Source: Candidatus Enterococcus ferrettii
GTDB taxonomy: Bacteria > Bacillota > Bacilli > Lactobacillales > Enterococcaceae
Length of the DNA stretch: 64,000 nucleotides
Assembly (NCBI RefSeq): GCF_017377655.1
Contig: NZ_JAFREL010000074.1
Span: forward strand, 1 to 64,000
Direction of reading: 5' to 3'
A program made the translations under genes and the position numbers. Of the stretch, positions 1-11,401 are shown piece by piece. Below the pieces are notes generated by a model, which made no database searches, was not told where the DNA came from, and worked only from the letters and a program-made list of their open reading frames with translations. Within the stretch, counting starts at the first letter, position 1. Each line of letters starts with the position of its first letter.

Positions 1-47
1 AACTTTTGGGGGTCACTACAAAGCTTTAAGGAGTTTTTGCATGTCGA

Positions 48-899
48 TTACACATCTATTTTACGACTAGCCATCCATTTAATCATTTGCGAATCCGCAT
101 GAGAAAAGAACTGGCTTTCACCGACGTTCAAGGTAGCAATTTTTGCTTTGTCTTCATCGGTTAAGGCAAAATCGAATATATCAATATTTTGTGCCATCCG
201 TTCAGGGTTAACAGATTTGGTTAGAACAACTACTTCCTGCTCAATTAGCCAGCGAACAATGACTTGAGCAACTGATTTGTCATATTGGTTGCCGATTTCG
301 GTCAGAATTTTGTTTTGGAAGATATTGTTTTTCCCTTCCGCAAATGGTGCCCATGCTTCCACCGCAATGCCTTCTTCTTTGAGTGCAGCAATATTTCCGG
401 CTTGCTGCTGGAAGGGGTTAATTTCAATTTGGTTGATTTGTGGTGTCACTTGATTGAACTCAGCCAAATCCACTGCTCGATCGACAGCAAAATTAGAAAT
501 GCCAATGGCGCGAACTTTGCCTTCCTGTTGTAATTCTTCCAATGCTCGCCATGCACCATAAACATCATTGTATGGTTGATGCAGCAGCAATAAATCAAGA
601 TAATCTAAACCCAGCCGATCCAGAGAGCGTTGTACGGAAGCTTTTGCTCTGTCATAGGAGACATTTTCTACCCAAACTTTGGTTGTGATGAACAGCTCCT
701 TTCGTGGAATTCCCGCTTTGGCAATACCACGACCAACGGCCTCTTCATTCATGTAGGATTGAGCAGTATCAATATGACGATATCCTGCTTGAATAGCATC
801 ATAAACCGCTTGTTCTGCTTGCTCTGGGTCAGTAATTTGATACGTGCCGAAGCCTAAAATTGGAATTTCGACTCCGTTGTTCAATTTAATAGATTGCAT
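48..899 (-). CDS. Aldo/keto reductase
   Basis: NADPH-dependent aldo/keto reductase of about 283 residues, the usual length for the bacterial AKR5 group, acting in the cytoplasm on carbonyl compounds. Visible are the N-terminal LGFGTYQ strand, GYRHIDTAQSY carrying the catalytic Asp and Tyr, the LDLLLLHQP segment with the conserved His, and IGISNF. The start has a strong GGGAGG site. It lies 30 bp downstream of a MerR-type regulator on the same strand and is probably cotranscribed with it, which suggests a response to reactive aldehydes or similar electrophiles. The family and fold are secure; the substrate is unknown. Confidence 0.93.
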   Translation of the reverse strand: MQSIKLNNGVEIPILGFGTYQITDPEQAEQAVYDAIQAGYRHIDTAQSYMNEEAVGRGIAKAGIPRKELFITTKVWVENVSYDRAKASVQRSLDRLGLDYLDLLLLHQPYNDVYGAWRALEELQQEGKVRAIGISNFAVDRAVDLAEFNQVTPQINQIEINPFQQQAGNIAALKEEGIAVEAWAPFAEGKNNIFQNKILTEIGNQYDKSVAQVIVRWLIEQEVVVLTKSVNPERMAQNIDIFDFALTDEDKAKIATLNVGESQFFSHADSQMIKWMASRKIDV

Positions 900-929
900 A
901 ACTAATTTCCTCCCATTAATATCCTTAGA

Positions 930-1364
930 TTATTGGTTGATATAACGTTTGAAGTGCTTCATTTTCCATAATTCTTCGACTTCGTCATCGGACAGTTTAC
1001 CATTGTTGAACTTTGCGATATGGTCATCGTAAGTTTCGATTTTATAAGTCAATAAATCCCGAGTTTTATGAAGGTCACTGAGTTTTTCCTCCAATTCGAT
1101 TAATTGCGCCTTCAAAATTTCTTTTTGAGCCAGTCGTTCATCACCACTAACCTGCGACAAGGCTGCGAACTCTACCAGCGACTCAATTGATACTCCCGCA
1201 TTACGCAGACTCTTAGCTAAGAAAATCCAGTTAAGATCTCGCTTAGTAAATACCCGATACCCTCTTTTGTCCCTAGTAATCGGTGGAATCACTCCAATTT
1301 TTTCATAATAGCGAATGGTGTCCACTGTCAGATCAAACATATCGGCCGCTTCTTTAATAGTCAA
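930..1364 (-). CDS. MerR-family transcriptional regulator
   Basis: MerR regulator of 144 residues. An N-terminal winged helix-turn-helix (residues 1-70, with VDTIRYYEKIGVIPP and RGYRVFTKRDL) is followed by a long coiled-coil dimerisation helix at about 80-120. No cysteine metal site is visible, so it resembles the AdhR/YhdM-type regulators that sense electrophiles rather than metals. The start is TTG, nine bases after AAAGGAGG. Its own promoter and that of the divergent gene at 1500 both have 19-bp spacers with a TTGGAGTT half-site, the hallmark of MerR control. It heads a predicted two-gene operon with the aldo/keto reductase. Confidence 0.9.
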   Translation of the reverse strand: MTIKEAADMFDLTVDTIRYYEKIGVIPPITRDKRGYRVFTKRDLNWIFLAKSLRNAGVSIESLVEFAALSQVSGDERLAQKEILKAQLIELEEKLSDLHKTRDLLTYKIETYDDHIAKFNNGKLSDDEVEELWKMKHFKRYINQ

Positions 1365-1386
1365 TATTTTCGCCTCCTTTTTTTAT

Positions 1387-1417
1387 AGTATAAGGCATGG
1401 AGCCAACTCCAAGGCAA
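1387..1417 (-). promoter_or_regulatory. MerR-type promoter with 19-bp spacer (leftward)
   Basis: Read on the minus strand, TTGCCT (1412-1417) and TATACT (1387-1392) are separated by exactly 19 bp. The spacer holds the dyad GGAG-N4-CTCC. This over-long spacer with a central dyad is the standard MerR-activated architecture. It would drive the MerR gene and the aldo/keto reductase. Confidence 0.75.
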
Positions 1418-1438
1418 GAGAAAAGTTTAAAAAAATGC

Positions 1439-1469
1439 TTGCTTTGGAGTTCACTTTAAGTATTAAACT
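1439..1469 (+). promoter_or_regulatory. MerR-type promoter with 19-bp spacer (rightward)
   Basis: TTGCTT (1439-1444) and TAAACT (1464-1469) are also 19 bp apart, and the spacer starts TGGAGTT exactly as in the divergent promoter at 1387-1417. The second half of the dyad (CACTTTAA) is degenerate. It points to control of the gene at 1500 by the same MerR protein. Confidence 0.6.
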
Positions 1470-1499
1470 GGAAGTGAGCAATACGAGGAGGAAAAAAGG

Positions 1500-1907
1500 A
1501 TGACAAAGCATTTCTGGCAGGTAGAAAATGATCGACTATATTTTCAAATAGGAGATACCTTGAACAAGGTAATGCTTGTTCCTAATTTTTTTGAGGAAAA
1601 ACTGGTTTCCGGTAGTTTGAAGCACCCTTTTTTATGCAGGCAAGATCCATCCAAGAGTTACTACTTTTCAGATTCCTTCGAGTTAACCATCGTTGGTGAA
1701 CAGTGTTATCATTCTGCTGCGGGTGATATTTGCTACTTTCCTGATTGGGGGTATTTTGGAATTAGTCTGGCAGAAGAAGAGTATACGCTCGGAATCCCGC
1801 GGTATAAAATTGGAAAACTAGCCGGTGACTTGTCCAAAATTCAGTCATTGACGACTACAGAGGAAGCGAAACTGTATTGGCAGATTGATTTAAGGTTGAA
1901 GGAATAA
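1500..1907 (+). CDS. Small cyclophilin-like fold protein (putative)
   Basis: Protein of 135 residues without signal peptide or membrane segment, started by ATG behind a good GAGGAGG site. The segment AAGDICYFPDWGYFGIS resembles the GDI-Y-P strand of the cyclophilin-like (DUF369-type) fold proteins common next to reductases in Firmicutes. The assignment rests on that pattern only. It is divergent from the MerR/aldo-keto reductase operon and has its own 19-bp-spacer promoter, so it probably belongs to the same stress regulon. A hairpin terminator follows at once. It could equally be an unrelated small beta-barrel protein. Confidence 0.6.
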   Translation: MTKHFWQVENDRLYFQIGDTLNKVMLVPNFFEEKLVSGSLKHPFLCRQDPSKSYYFSDSFELTIVGEQCYHSAAGDICYFPDWGYFGISLAEEEYTLGIPRYKIGKLAGDLSKIQSLTTTEEAKLYWQIDLRLKE

Positions 1908-1916
1908 CGCAAGAAG

Positions 1917-1948
1917 CTGCAAGACATAAACGAATGTCTTGCAGTTTT
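1917..1948 (+). terminator. Rho-independent terminator
   Basis: Perfect 11-bp stem CTGCAAGACAT / ATGTCTTGCAG with a six-base loop and a short T run, lying between the convergent genes ending at 1907 and 1950. Confidence 0.8.
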
Positions 1949-1949
1949 G

Positions 1950-2834
1950 CTATTCTTTCAAATCGGTTTGTCGAATAATCCTAGTTTCTTCAAGATTCAT
2001 AGAATTTGTTACTTTAAATTGATAGTTTTTAATGTACTCTTTTGAGAAAAGTCCGGCATATAAGATATTTAACAAAAAAAGGATCGATTCTTCGGTGGTA
2101 AAGTTGCTGATTTTTTTATAAAGTCTTTCTCGAGAAGAAATGCTGAGAATTGTCTCGATTTCGCGGCGAATGTAATTTCCACCATCACTGGTTATTCCAA
2201 TCAGCTTCACTCCTTGCTTCTTCATTTGTGGAATAAAGCGCATGGGTTCACGAGAAACATCATTACCAGAATAGGAAATAATAATAGCAGTGTCGGCTTT
2301 AGTCAATCCACTTGATGCCAAACCAATTTCTCCACTTTGAATCACTTCAACTGATCGTCCGATAGTAGCCATTTTTCTACGGAAGATATCTCCCAGCAGG
2401 TTGTTAGGGCTTACTCCTAGAATGACGATTCTGCGAGAGTTGTTTAGCATGGCAACTGCTTTTTCCAAACTGGAGACATCCATGCGATCAGCAGTATCCT
2501 GAATGCTTTCAATTTGGACAGTAGCAATATTTTTGATAATTTCCTGGTAGCTGTGCTCCGTCGTAAAAGGGATGTTGGGATCAATCTCAGAATAATGGGT
2601 TTGTTCATAACGGAGATCTTCAATCAGTTTGTTTAGAAAATCTTTCCAGCCACTAAAGCCCAATGCTTTGCCAAAGCGAACTAGGGCTGACTTGGAGGAA
2701 TAGGTTTTTTCAGCGACTTGATTGATGGAATATTTGTGAATTTCAAACTTATTTTCCAGAATAAATTCGGCGATTTCCCGTTTGGTATTGTTTTGACTGA
2801 CGGTAAACTCTTCAATGCGTTGTAGTAATTCCAT
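1950..2834 (-). CDS. RpiR/MurR-family sugar-phosphate regulator
   Basis: About 294 residues. The N-terminal HTH_6 domain (residues 1-75, SINQVAEKTYSSKSALVRFG) is followed by a SIS sugar-isomerase-fold domain (about 120-250, with IVILGVSPNN and IIISYSGND), which normally binds a phosphosugar. The ATG at 2834 is preferred because AAAGGACC lies nine bases upstream; the in-frame ATG at 2852 has no ribosome binding site. It is divergent from the beta-glucoside PTS operon and a 10-bp inverted repeat lies between them, so it very likely regulates bglP-bglA in place of the LicT-type antiterminator often used for such genes. Confidence 0.92.
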   Translation of the reverse strand: MELLQRIEEFTVSQNNTKREIAEFILENKFEIHKYSINQVAEKTYSSKSALVRFGKALGFSGWKDFLNKLIEDLRYEQTHYSEIDPNIPFTTEHSYQEIIKNIATVQIESIQDTADRMDVSSLEKAVAMLNNSRRIVILGVSPNNLLGDIFRRKMATIGRSVEVIQSGEIGLASSGLTKADTAIIISYSGNDVSREPMRFIPQMKKQGVKLIGITSDGGNYIRREIETILSISSRERLYKKISNFTTEESILFLLNILYAGLFSKEYIKNYQFKVTNSMNLEETRIIRQTDLKE

Positions 2835-2913
2835 AGGATGAGGTCCTTTCATGTTGTAACAATAGTATAACTGGAAGATTCATAAATTCAACCTGAGGTG
2901 CCAGAAGTTTCAG

Positions 2914-2958
2914 TTAGTTTCACAAAAGCAGCTGCTTTATCAGAAAAAGTGAAACTAA
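2914..2958. promoter_or_regulatory. Putative RpiR operator (10-bp inverted repeat)
   Basis: TTAGTTTCAC (2914-2923) and GTGAAACTAA (2949-2958) form a perfect inverted repeat across a 25-bp centre, in the divergent region between the RpiR gene and the PTS gene and just upstream of the PTS -35 box. Assignment to the RpiR protein is inferred from position. Confidence 0.6.
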
Positions 2959-2980
2959 GTGCCAAATCATCGGCAAAAGA

Positions 2981-3009
2981 TTGAAAGCGTGTGCACCTGC
3001 CGATATAGT
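2981..3009 (+). promoter_or_regulatory. Promoter of the bgl operon with cre-like overlap
   Basis: TTGAAA (2981-2986), a 17-bp spacer and TATAGT (3004-3009) make a good sigma-A promoter. TGAAAGCGTGTGCA at 2982-2995 matches the CcpA cre consensus at all but two positions and overlaps the -35 box, which would give catabolite repression. Confidence 0.65.
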
Positions 3010-3054
3010 AAGTTTATCAAAGCGCGCTGAGAAATTGAAAGGGGAAAAGAGCAA

Positions 3055-6395
<3,341 letters not shown>

Positions 6396-6400
6396 TTGTA

Positions 6401-6436
6401 AGAACATCTCTATTGATCATGATAGAGGTGTTCTTC
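6401..6436 (+). terminator. Rho-independent terminator of bglPA
   Basis: Stem AGAACATCTCTAT / ATAGAGGTGTTCT (13 bp with one G-T pair) with an eight-base loop, directly after bglA. Confidence 0.85.
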
Positions 6437-6470
6437 TACTCATTTAGTGTAAAAGGAAGTAGGAATTCAA

Positions 6471-7187
6471 ATGGAAAGACCTTATATTGTGTGTCACATG
6501 CTTACGTCGTTGAATGGAAAAATCAGCGGTCCGTTTATGAATACTGCAGGTGCTGAAGTTGCCAGCAATGTGTACGAGACCACTAACAACCGGTATCACA
6601 GCCAGGCTTGGCTATGTGGCCGAGTCACGATGGAAGAAAATTTTACGAACTACCATAAACCAGTTCTAAAACCAGTTGATTACCCAGTATCAAAGGAAGA
6701 CTTTATTGCAGAAAAACAGGCGGCGATGTACATTGTTTCAGTTGATCCATCTGGCAAAGTAGGGTGGGATAAGAACTATGTCGATTATGCCAAACGACCG
6801 AGAGCACATATTATTGAAGTTTTGACAGAAAGAGTCACTGATGCTTACCTTGTTTTTCTTCGTGAGAAAAGAATTTCTTACATTTTTGCGGGTAAAGAAA
6901 CGATTGATTGCCGTTTGGCGGCTGAGAAATTGTTCAAGCTGTTTCAGATTGAAACCTTGATGGTATCAGGCGGGGGAGTTGTTAATTGGTCTTTTCTACA
7001 GGAAGGGATCGTTGACGAAGTGAGCGTGGTAGTAGCGCCGGTTACAGATGGCGAAAAGGAGACTCATACTATTTTTGAAGGTGGAACCAATCTGGCAGCA
7101 ATTACGCCAGTTGACTTTAAGCTGAAAGCCGTTGAGGTATTAAGGAATGAGGTCCTTTGGCTGAGATACCATCCCAAGACTTTCTAA
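6471..7187 (+). CDS. RibD C-terminal domain (dihydrofolate-reductase-like) protein
   Basis: 238 residues spanning one RibD_C/DHFR-like reductase fold: IVCHMLTSLNGKISG at the N-terminus (substrate strand), WLCGRVTMEENF, and VSGGGVVNWSFLQEGIVDEVSVVVAPV, the NADPH-binding and closing strands of the family. These free-standing RibD_C proteins reduce pteridine- or pyrimidine-like substrates, but most are uncharacterised. There are no riboflavin genes nearby, so a biosynthetic role is doubtful. It is a single-gene unit between the bgl terminator and the PBP gene. Family certain, function open. Confidence 0.88.
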   Translation: MERPYIVCHMLTSLNGKISGPFMNTAGAEVASNVYETTNNRYHSQAWLCGRVTMEENFTNYHKPVLKPVDYPVSKEDFIAEKQAAMYIVSVDPSGKVGWDKNYVDYAKRPRAHIIEVLTERVTDAYLVFLREKRISYIFAGKETIDCRLAAEKLFKLFQIETLMVSGGGVVNWSFLQEGIVDEVSVVVAPVTDGEKETHTIFEGGTNLAAITPVDFKLKAVEVLRNEVLWLRYHPKTF

Positions 7188-7281
7188 AGCAATTACTAAC
7201 GTTTCGTTAAAAGAAACTTCACACACTCCTTGCAATTAGAGATTATAATAAGTCCACAATGCTTTTAATGAGGGGACTTGT

Positions 7282-9066
7282 ATGCGCAGATTTAAACGAT
7301 TTGTTAAACGACAAAATCAATCGAACACGATTGGAAATCGGAAGCGAGTCGGTTTCTTGCTGATTGTGTTTTCCTTTCTTCTATTTCTGATTTGTGCATT
7401 TCGGATATCTTACGTGGTCATAAGCGGACAGGTGGCTGGTGTTTCTTTGGCTGAACGTACCGAGGCGCTTTATAACGGAACCGAGATCACTTTTGCTAAT
7501 CGGGGACAAATTTTGGACCGAAGTGGCAATCCATTGGTGGTGAACAGCCAACAGTTTGATATGTACGCAATTCTATCACCGGATTATAAAGAAGGCGATC
7601 AGCCATTATATTTAGCGAAAGAAAACTTCCAGCCAGCTGCTGAAATTATCAGCCAGTTTATTGATAGTTCAACGGAAGAAGTTCTGGCAATGTTGGAGAA
7701 GGGCATCACAGAGGACGGTGAAATTCTTTTTCAAGTCGAACTAGGAAGTGCGGCCAAAGGCTTGAGTTTAGAGCAAAAAACATCGATTGAGCAGGCATTA
7801 ACTGCTAAAAATATTTCAGGTATTTATTTCACAGCTGCGAACAGCCGCAGTTATGTCAATGGTTCCTTTGCAGCACATTTATTGGGCTACACCACTAATG
7901 AGGATGGAAAAATTGTTGGTAGTTCAGGGTTAGAAAAGACCTACGAACAGGTTCTAGCAGGAACCGATGGGAAAATTGAGTACAACAAAAATGCTCAAGG
8001 GAGTCCATTACCAGGAACGGTAAAAGAAACGCAAAAAGTAGCAGATGGTACAGATGTCACAACTACGCTTTCTGAACCATTGCAGATGCAATTAGAACAA
8101 TTATTGACCACGGCAGATGCTTCCGCGCAGGCTGAAAGCTTAACTGGTGTGCTAATGAATGCTAAAACGGGCGATATTTTAGCGATGGCACAGCGGCCAA
8201 CCTTCAATCCGGAAACCATGGAAGGCACTGAGGAAAAGAATTTTGTTTGGCGGAATTTATTTACGGAAGAGCAATACGAACCTGGTTCAACTATCAAGGT
8301 GGGAACCTTGGCCACAGCGATTGATGCAGGTGTTTTTAATCCTAATGAAGTGATTCAAGCGGGTCAAATTAAGGTTGAAGACACGACGATCAATGATCAT
8401 GACTTAGGTCAAAAAGGGCCATTGACTATGCGACAAGCGTTCTCTTGGTCAAGTAACGTTGGTATGGTGGAACTGTTTAACAAGATGGGGGCGACAAAAT
8501 GGCAGGAGGCCATGAAGCAGATGGGCTTTGGGAAGGCTACCCAATCTGGTTTAGATGAGGCGGCGGGTTCCTTGCCAAGTGATAATATTGTCGATTTAGC
8601 GATGAGTGCCTATGGCCAGGCAATTAGTGTGAATCAAATGCAGATGTTACGCGTATACAGTGCAATTGCCAATAAGGGTGTGCCTGTTCAACCGCATGTT
8701 GTAGCTGATAATAGCAGCGAACAAAGTAACGAGCAAATGTTCTCAGCTGAAGCCAGCCAACAGGTCTTGAACTATATGCGAGATGTGGTAGAAGATCAAA
8801 ACTACGGAACAGCTTATGGTCTGTATAACTTGGAAGGTCAAGCAGTCTCTGCTAAGACTGGAACTGCGCAGATTCCCGCAGAAGATGGCAGCGGGTATGG
8901 TGTAGGTACTAATGAATATTTGTATTCTGTGGGCTTAGTTTATCCAACCGAAGACCCCCAATACATTTTGTATCTGACCATGAAACGGCCGCAAAATTAC
9001 TCGGCAGATATTTTGCCGAATATTGCGAATCCATTGATGGCTAGCTCGATGCAGCTAGGAGAATAA
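7282..9066 (+). CDS. Class B penicillin-binding protein (transpeptidase)
   Basis: 594-residue monofunctional D,D-transpeptidase for peptidoglycan cross-linking. A basic cytoplasmic tail (1-22) is followed by one membrane anchor (about 23-47), a PBP dimer domain with FANRGQILDRSGNPL (about 71-240) and a transpeptidase domain. The active-site motifs are S336-T-I-K, S390-S-N and K525-T-G-T. It lacks the C-terminal PASTA repeats of dcw-cluster PBP2x proteins and stands alone, so it is an accessory class B PBP rather than the divisome copy. It is flanked by single-gene units and ends in a strong terminator. Confidence 0.93.
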   Translation: MRRFKRFVKRQNQSNTIGNRKRVGFLLIVFSFLLFLICAFRISYVVISGQVAGVSLAERTEALYNGTEITFANRGQILDRSGNPLVVNSQQFDMYAILSPDYKEGDQPLYLAKENFQPAAEIISQFIDSSTEEVLAMLEKGITEDGEILFQVELGSAAKGLSLEQKTSIEQALTAKNISGIYFTAANSRSYVNGSFAAHLLGYTTNEDGKIVGSSGLEKTYEQVLAGTDGKIEYNKNAQGSPLPGTVKETQKVADGTDVTTTLSEPLQMQLEQLLTTADASAQAESLTGVLMNAKTGDILAMAQRPTFNPETMEGTEEKNFVWRNLFTEEQYEPGSTIKVGTLATAIDAGVFNPNEVIQAGQIKVEDTTINDHDLGQKGPLTMRQAFSWSSNVGMVELFNKMGATKWQEAMKQMGFGKATQSGLDEAAGSLPSDNIVDLAMSAYGQAISVNQMQMLRVYSAIANKGVPVQPHVVADNSSEQSNEQMFSAEASQQVLNYMRDVVEDQNYGTAYGLYNLEGQAVSAKTGTAQIPAEDGSGYGVGTNEYLYSVGLVYPTEDPQYILYLTMKRPQNYSADILPNIANPLMASSMQLGE

Positions 9067-9106
9067 AAAAGTGCACGACTTATCAGAAGATAGGTGGTGC
9101 ACTTTT
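9067..9106. terminator. Bidirectional terminator
   Basis: Perfect 10-bp stem AAAAGTGCAC / GTGCACTTTT whose A and T runs can serve transcripts on both strands; it lies between the convergent PBP and acetyltransferase genes. Confidence 0.8.
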
Positions 9107-9112
9107 GGCGTT

Positions 9113-9598
9113 TCAATTCTTTTGTTTAACATACCGGCTCCGGTTACTATCCCATAAAATAAAACCACAAGCCAACAAAGCCTTTTCAGAAGCTTTGTTT
9201 TCTGGATCGATATCAGCCGTTACCCGCTCGGCATCAGTAAAACGAAATATCTGTTCTACTAACAAACCAATCATCCTTTTACCCAAACCCTTTCCAACAA
9301 AGGAATCTTCTCCGATCAAATAATCAATTCCATACGTGCCCTTCAACGGCAGTGTGCCAAAATCTTCATCACTGTCACTGCATTTATAATACTGGCATAA
9401 ACCAATCGGCTGGCCTTGCCAGCTAACAATCAGATAGGTTAACCATGTGAACGCGTCATGGCGTTGATTTATTTCTGCCAGCCAGTCATCAATTGTAATG
9501 CCCATATCAGGTATTTCATACCAACGTCGGACATGTTCAGCGTTCAACCACCCCTCCACTAAAGAGAGATCTGAATCTTCTAATAAACGTAATTCCAT
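9113..9598 (-). CDS. GNAT acetyltransferase, AAC(6')-like
   Basis: 161-residue acetyl-CoA-dependent N-acetyltransferase. The N-terminal part (LRLLEDSDLSLVEGWLNAEHVRRWY) and GTYGIDYLIGEDSFVGKGLG, with the acetyl-CoA pyrophosphate loop at about residues 98-107, resemble the Acetyltransf_8/AAC(6') group. The NKASEKALLACGF motif closes the fold. The start has a GGAGG site. Members of this group acetylate aminoglycosides, peptides or small amines; sequence alone does not show resistance activity. It is transcribed as a single gene. Confidence 0.85.
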   Translation of the reverse strand: MELRLLEDSDLSLVEGWLNAEHVRRWYEIPDMGITIDDWLAEINQRHDAFTWLTYLIVSWQGQPIGLCQYYKCSDSDEDFGTLPLKGTYGIDYLIGEDSFVGKGLGKRMIGLLVEQIFRFTDAERVTADIDPENKASEKALLACGFILWDSNRSRYVKQKN

Positions 9599-10066
9599 TC
9601 GATTTGACCTCCGTATAGTTGTGTTGTTTTAATTTTAAAGGATTTAGAAGGAAAGCGAAAGGTAAGGCTTGAGCAATTATTTTGTTAGATTTGTAAATTG
9701 TTATTCAAACGAGACATTCCGATTATTAGAGGAAAATAAAAAAACATACATTATTTATAGAGAAACTTGTATGTTTGAAGTAAATTGACTATTTTGATAG
9801 AGGACTGTCTTTTCTTGTTTTATAAAAGAACAGGATAAAAGATGTGAAATAGATGACAAATTATTTGTATAACTATATAAAAACTGCTTTTCAACAAAAT
9901 TATAAGATAAATGACTGTTGAAAGCAACAGTTTACTATAATTTAGAATGAGAAAATTCATTATTTTGAGGAACAAGTGATCTTTCGGTTTAAATTGGAGG
10001 GTTAAAAATCTCGTTTTTTCCCCGTCAAAATAAGCCGTCATTTAAATTAGAGGAGAGAGTTATTTT
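9599..10066. other. AT-rich gap upstream of the recombinase
   Basis: No convincing gene. It holds a hairpin (AAACATACA at 9742-9750 with TGTATGTTT at 9769-9777), the left recombinase-type site at 9813-9835 and a small hairpin ACTGTT-N6-AACAGT at 9912-9929. The only long reading frame (minus strand, 9820-10041) lacks a ribosome binding site and is rejected. Confidence 0.6.
9813..9835 (-). repeat. Left inverted site of the recombinase cassette
   Basis: Read on the minus strand this 23-bp site has a 9-bp arm TCCTGTTCT, spacer TTTAT and a second arm AAAACAAGA. It matches the site at 11402-11424 at 21 of 23 positions in inverted orientation, with an identical spacer. Arm-spacer-arm design is typical of tyrosine-recombinase core sites. 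Confidence 0.6.
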
Positions 10067-11170
10067 ATGGGACGAAAAGGTGAGAATATTTATTTCCGTA
10101 AAGATGAACGTTGGGAAGGGCGCTACCACAAGGGGCGCAAAGCTAACGGTCGGATTAAGTACGGATATGTCTATGGAAAAACCTATGAAGAGGTACAGAA
10201 AAAGTTAACACCTTTAAAGAAAAATGCTGAGATCATGCTTCGCTTGTACGGTAAAAGCATCATGGAATTCCATGAATGGAGCGGACAGCTGTTGGAAGAC
10301 TGGCAGGCCAATTTGAAGGTATCGACCTATTCCAGCTATCGCCACAAATTAAAAAACTATTTGTGGGAACAGTTGGGAGATTTGTCATTGTACCAATTAG
10401 ACGAACAAAATATTGGTAAAGCAGTAGAAGCTTGGCGTTTACAAGGACTTTCCTTAAGCAGCATCAAGAGCATTTTTCGCGTGTTGAATAAAACATTGAA
10501 TCAAGCAGTAAAACAAGGCATACTTGAAAAAAATCCGTGTACCTTAGTTCAACTGCCGAAAGCTATGAAAAGCAAGGTCCAAGCGCTTTCCCGCAACCAG
10601 CAAAAAAAACTGAAAAAAGTGGCGGAGGCCGATCATGATAATCGTTCTGCCGCGGTAATTTTAGCCATGGAAACGGGTATGCGGATCGGTGAGATTGCGG
10701 CCTTAACCTGGGATGAGGTTGATTTTGAACAATCTATGATTTACGTCAATCATACGTATCAACGTGTGACAGACAATCAGGGAACAAAACTTCATCTTGG
10801 AAGTGCTAAAACGGAGGCTGCCCAACGCTCAGTTCCCATGAGCGGGACTGTACGGGATATTTTGCTGCGGCTGAAAATCCAGGCTTCAGAAGAAACTTTT
10901 GTTTTTACTACAAATGGAAAACCCTGCGAACCGCGCTTGTTAACCTACCATTTTCATCGAATTCGCAAAAAAGCCCGGTTGGAAAAGGTGCACTTTCATC
11001 AGTTGCGGCACACTTTTGCCACTCGCTGCCTAGAGGCGACAGCTGATGTTTTGGCTGTCAGTCGTATTTTAGGGCACTCTTCTACTAAAATGACGTTGGA
11101 TACTTACGGTCATTCTATTCAAGAGCAGCAGGTTGCAGCAGTTCAAGCAATGACAAGAGCAATCGCCTAA
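10067..11170 (+). CDS. Tyrosine recombinase / integrase
   Basis: 367-residue site-specific recombinase. An N-terminal basic arm-binding domain (GENIYFRKDERWEGRYHKGR, residues 5-45) is followed by a SAM-like core-binding domain (about 70-155) and a catalytic domain with Arg206 (TGMRIGEIAALTW), Lys248, H311-Q-L-R314, His337 and the nucleophile Tyr347. All catalytic residues are intact. No excisionase, relaxase or phage genes accompany it. It is flanked by two 23-bp near-identical inverted sites, which suggests that it catalyses local DNA inversion rather than moving a large element. It could alternatively be the last remnant of an integrated element. Confidence 0.93.
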   Translation: MGRKGENIYFRKDERWEGRYHKGRKANGRIKYGYVYGKTYEEVQKKLTPLKKNAEIMLRLYGKSIMEFHEWSGQLLEDWQANLKVSTYSSYRHKLKNYLWEQLGDLSLYQLDEQNIGKAVEAWRLQGLSLSSIKSIFRVLNKTLNQAVKQGILEKNPCTLVQLPKAMKSKVQALSRNQQKKLKKVAEADHDNRSAAVILAMETGMRIGEIAALTWDEVDFEQSMIYVNHTYQRVTDNQGTKLHLGSAKTEAAQRSVPMSGTVRDILLRLKIQASEETFVFTTNGKPCEPRLLTYHFHRIRKKARLEKVHFHQLRHTFATRCLEATADVLAVSRILGHSSTKMTLDTYGHSIQEQQVAAVQAMTRAIA

Positions 11171-11198
11171 AAAAATTTTTTGAGGTTTGTCAATTTGG

Positions 11199-11290
11199 CC
11201 TACTTTCTTTTTTTATTTTTTAGGAAACCGGTTTCTATAATTGTGATACTTATCACTTTCAAAAAGATCTATTTAACCCTACTTTCTTTC
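11199..11290 (+). repeat. 12-bp direct repeats downstream of the recombinase
   Basis: CCTACTTTCTTT occurs at 11199-11210 and again at 11278-11289, inside the presumed invertible segment and near its right end. Their position would suit arm-type integrase sites; that role is speculative. Confidence 0.3.
11224..11256 (+). promoter_or_regulatory. Two palindromes around a TATAAT box
   Basis: GAAACCGGTTTC (11224-11235) is a perfect palindrome of LacI/cre-like type, followed immediately by TATAAT (11236-11241) and by the palindrome GTGATA-CT-TATCAC (11243-11256). The -35 region is only T-rich. It looks like a regulated promoter pointing right, across the recombination site at 11402, towards the regulator gene at 11575. 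Confidence 0.4.
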
Positions 11291-11401
11291 ATTATAATTA
11301 TATAATTTTGTTATTTAAAATAGTTCGAATTTTTTTATTCGCCGTCAGTTTGAGTCGTAGGGGACTAAAAGCTCTTTTAGTACCGGTGTATTTTGAGTAT
11401 G

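Noticed and set aside
9820..10041. 73-codon minus-strand reading frame with hydrophobic stretches
   Set aside because: No ribosome binding site, very AT-rich sequence, and it runs through the left recombination site; hydrophobicity follows from base composition.
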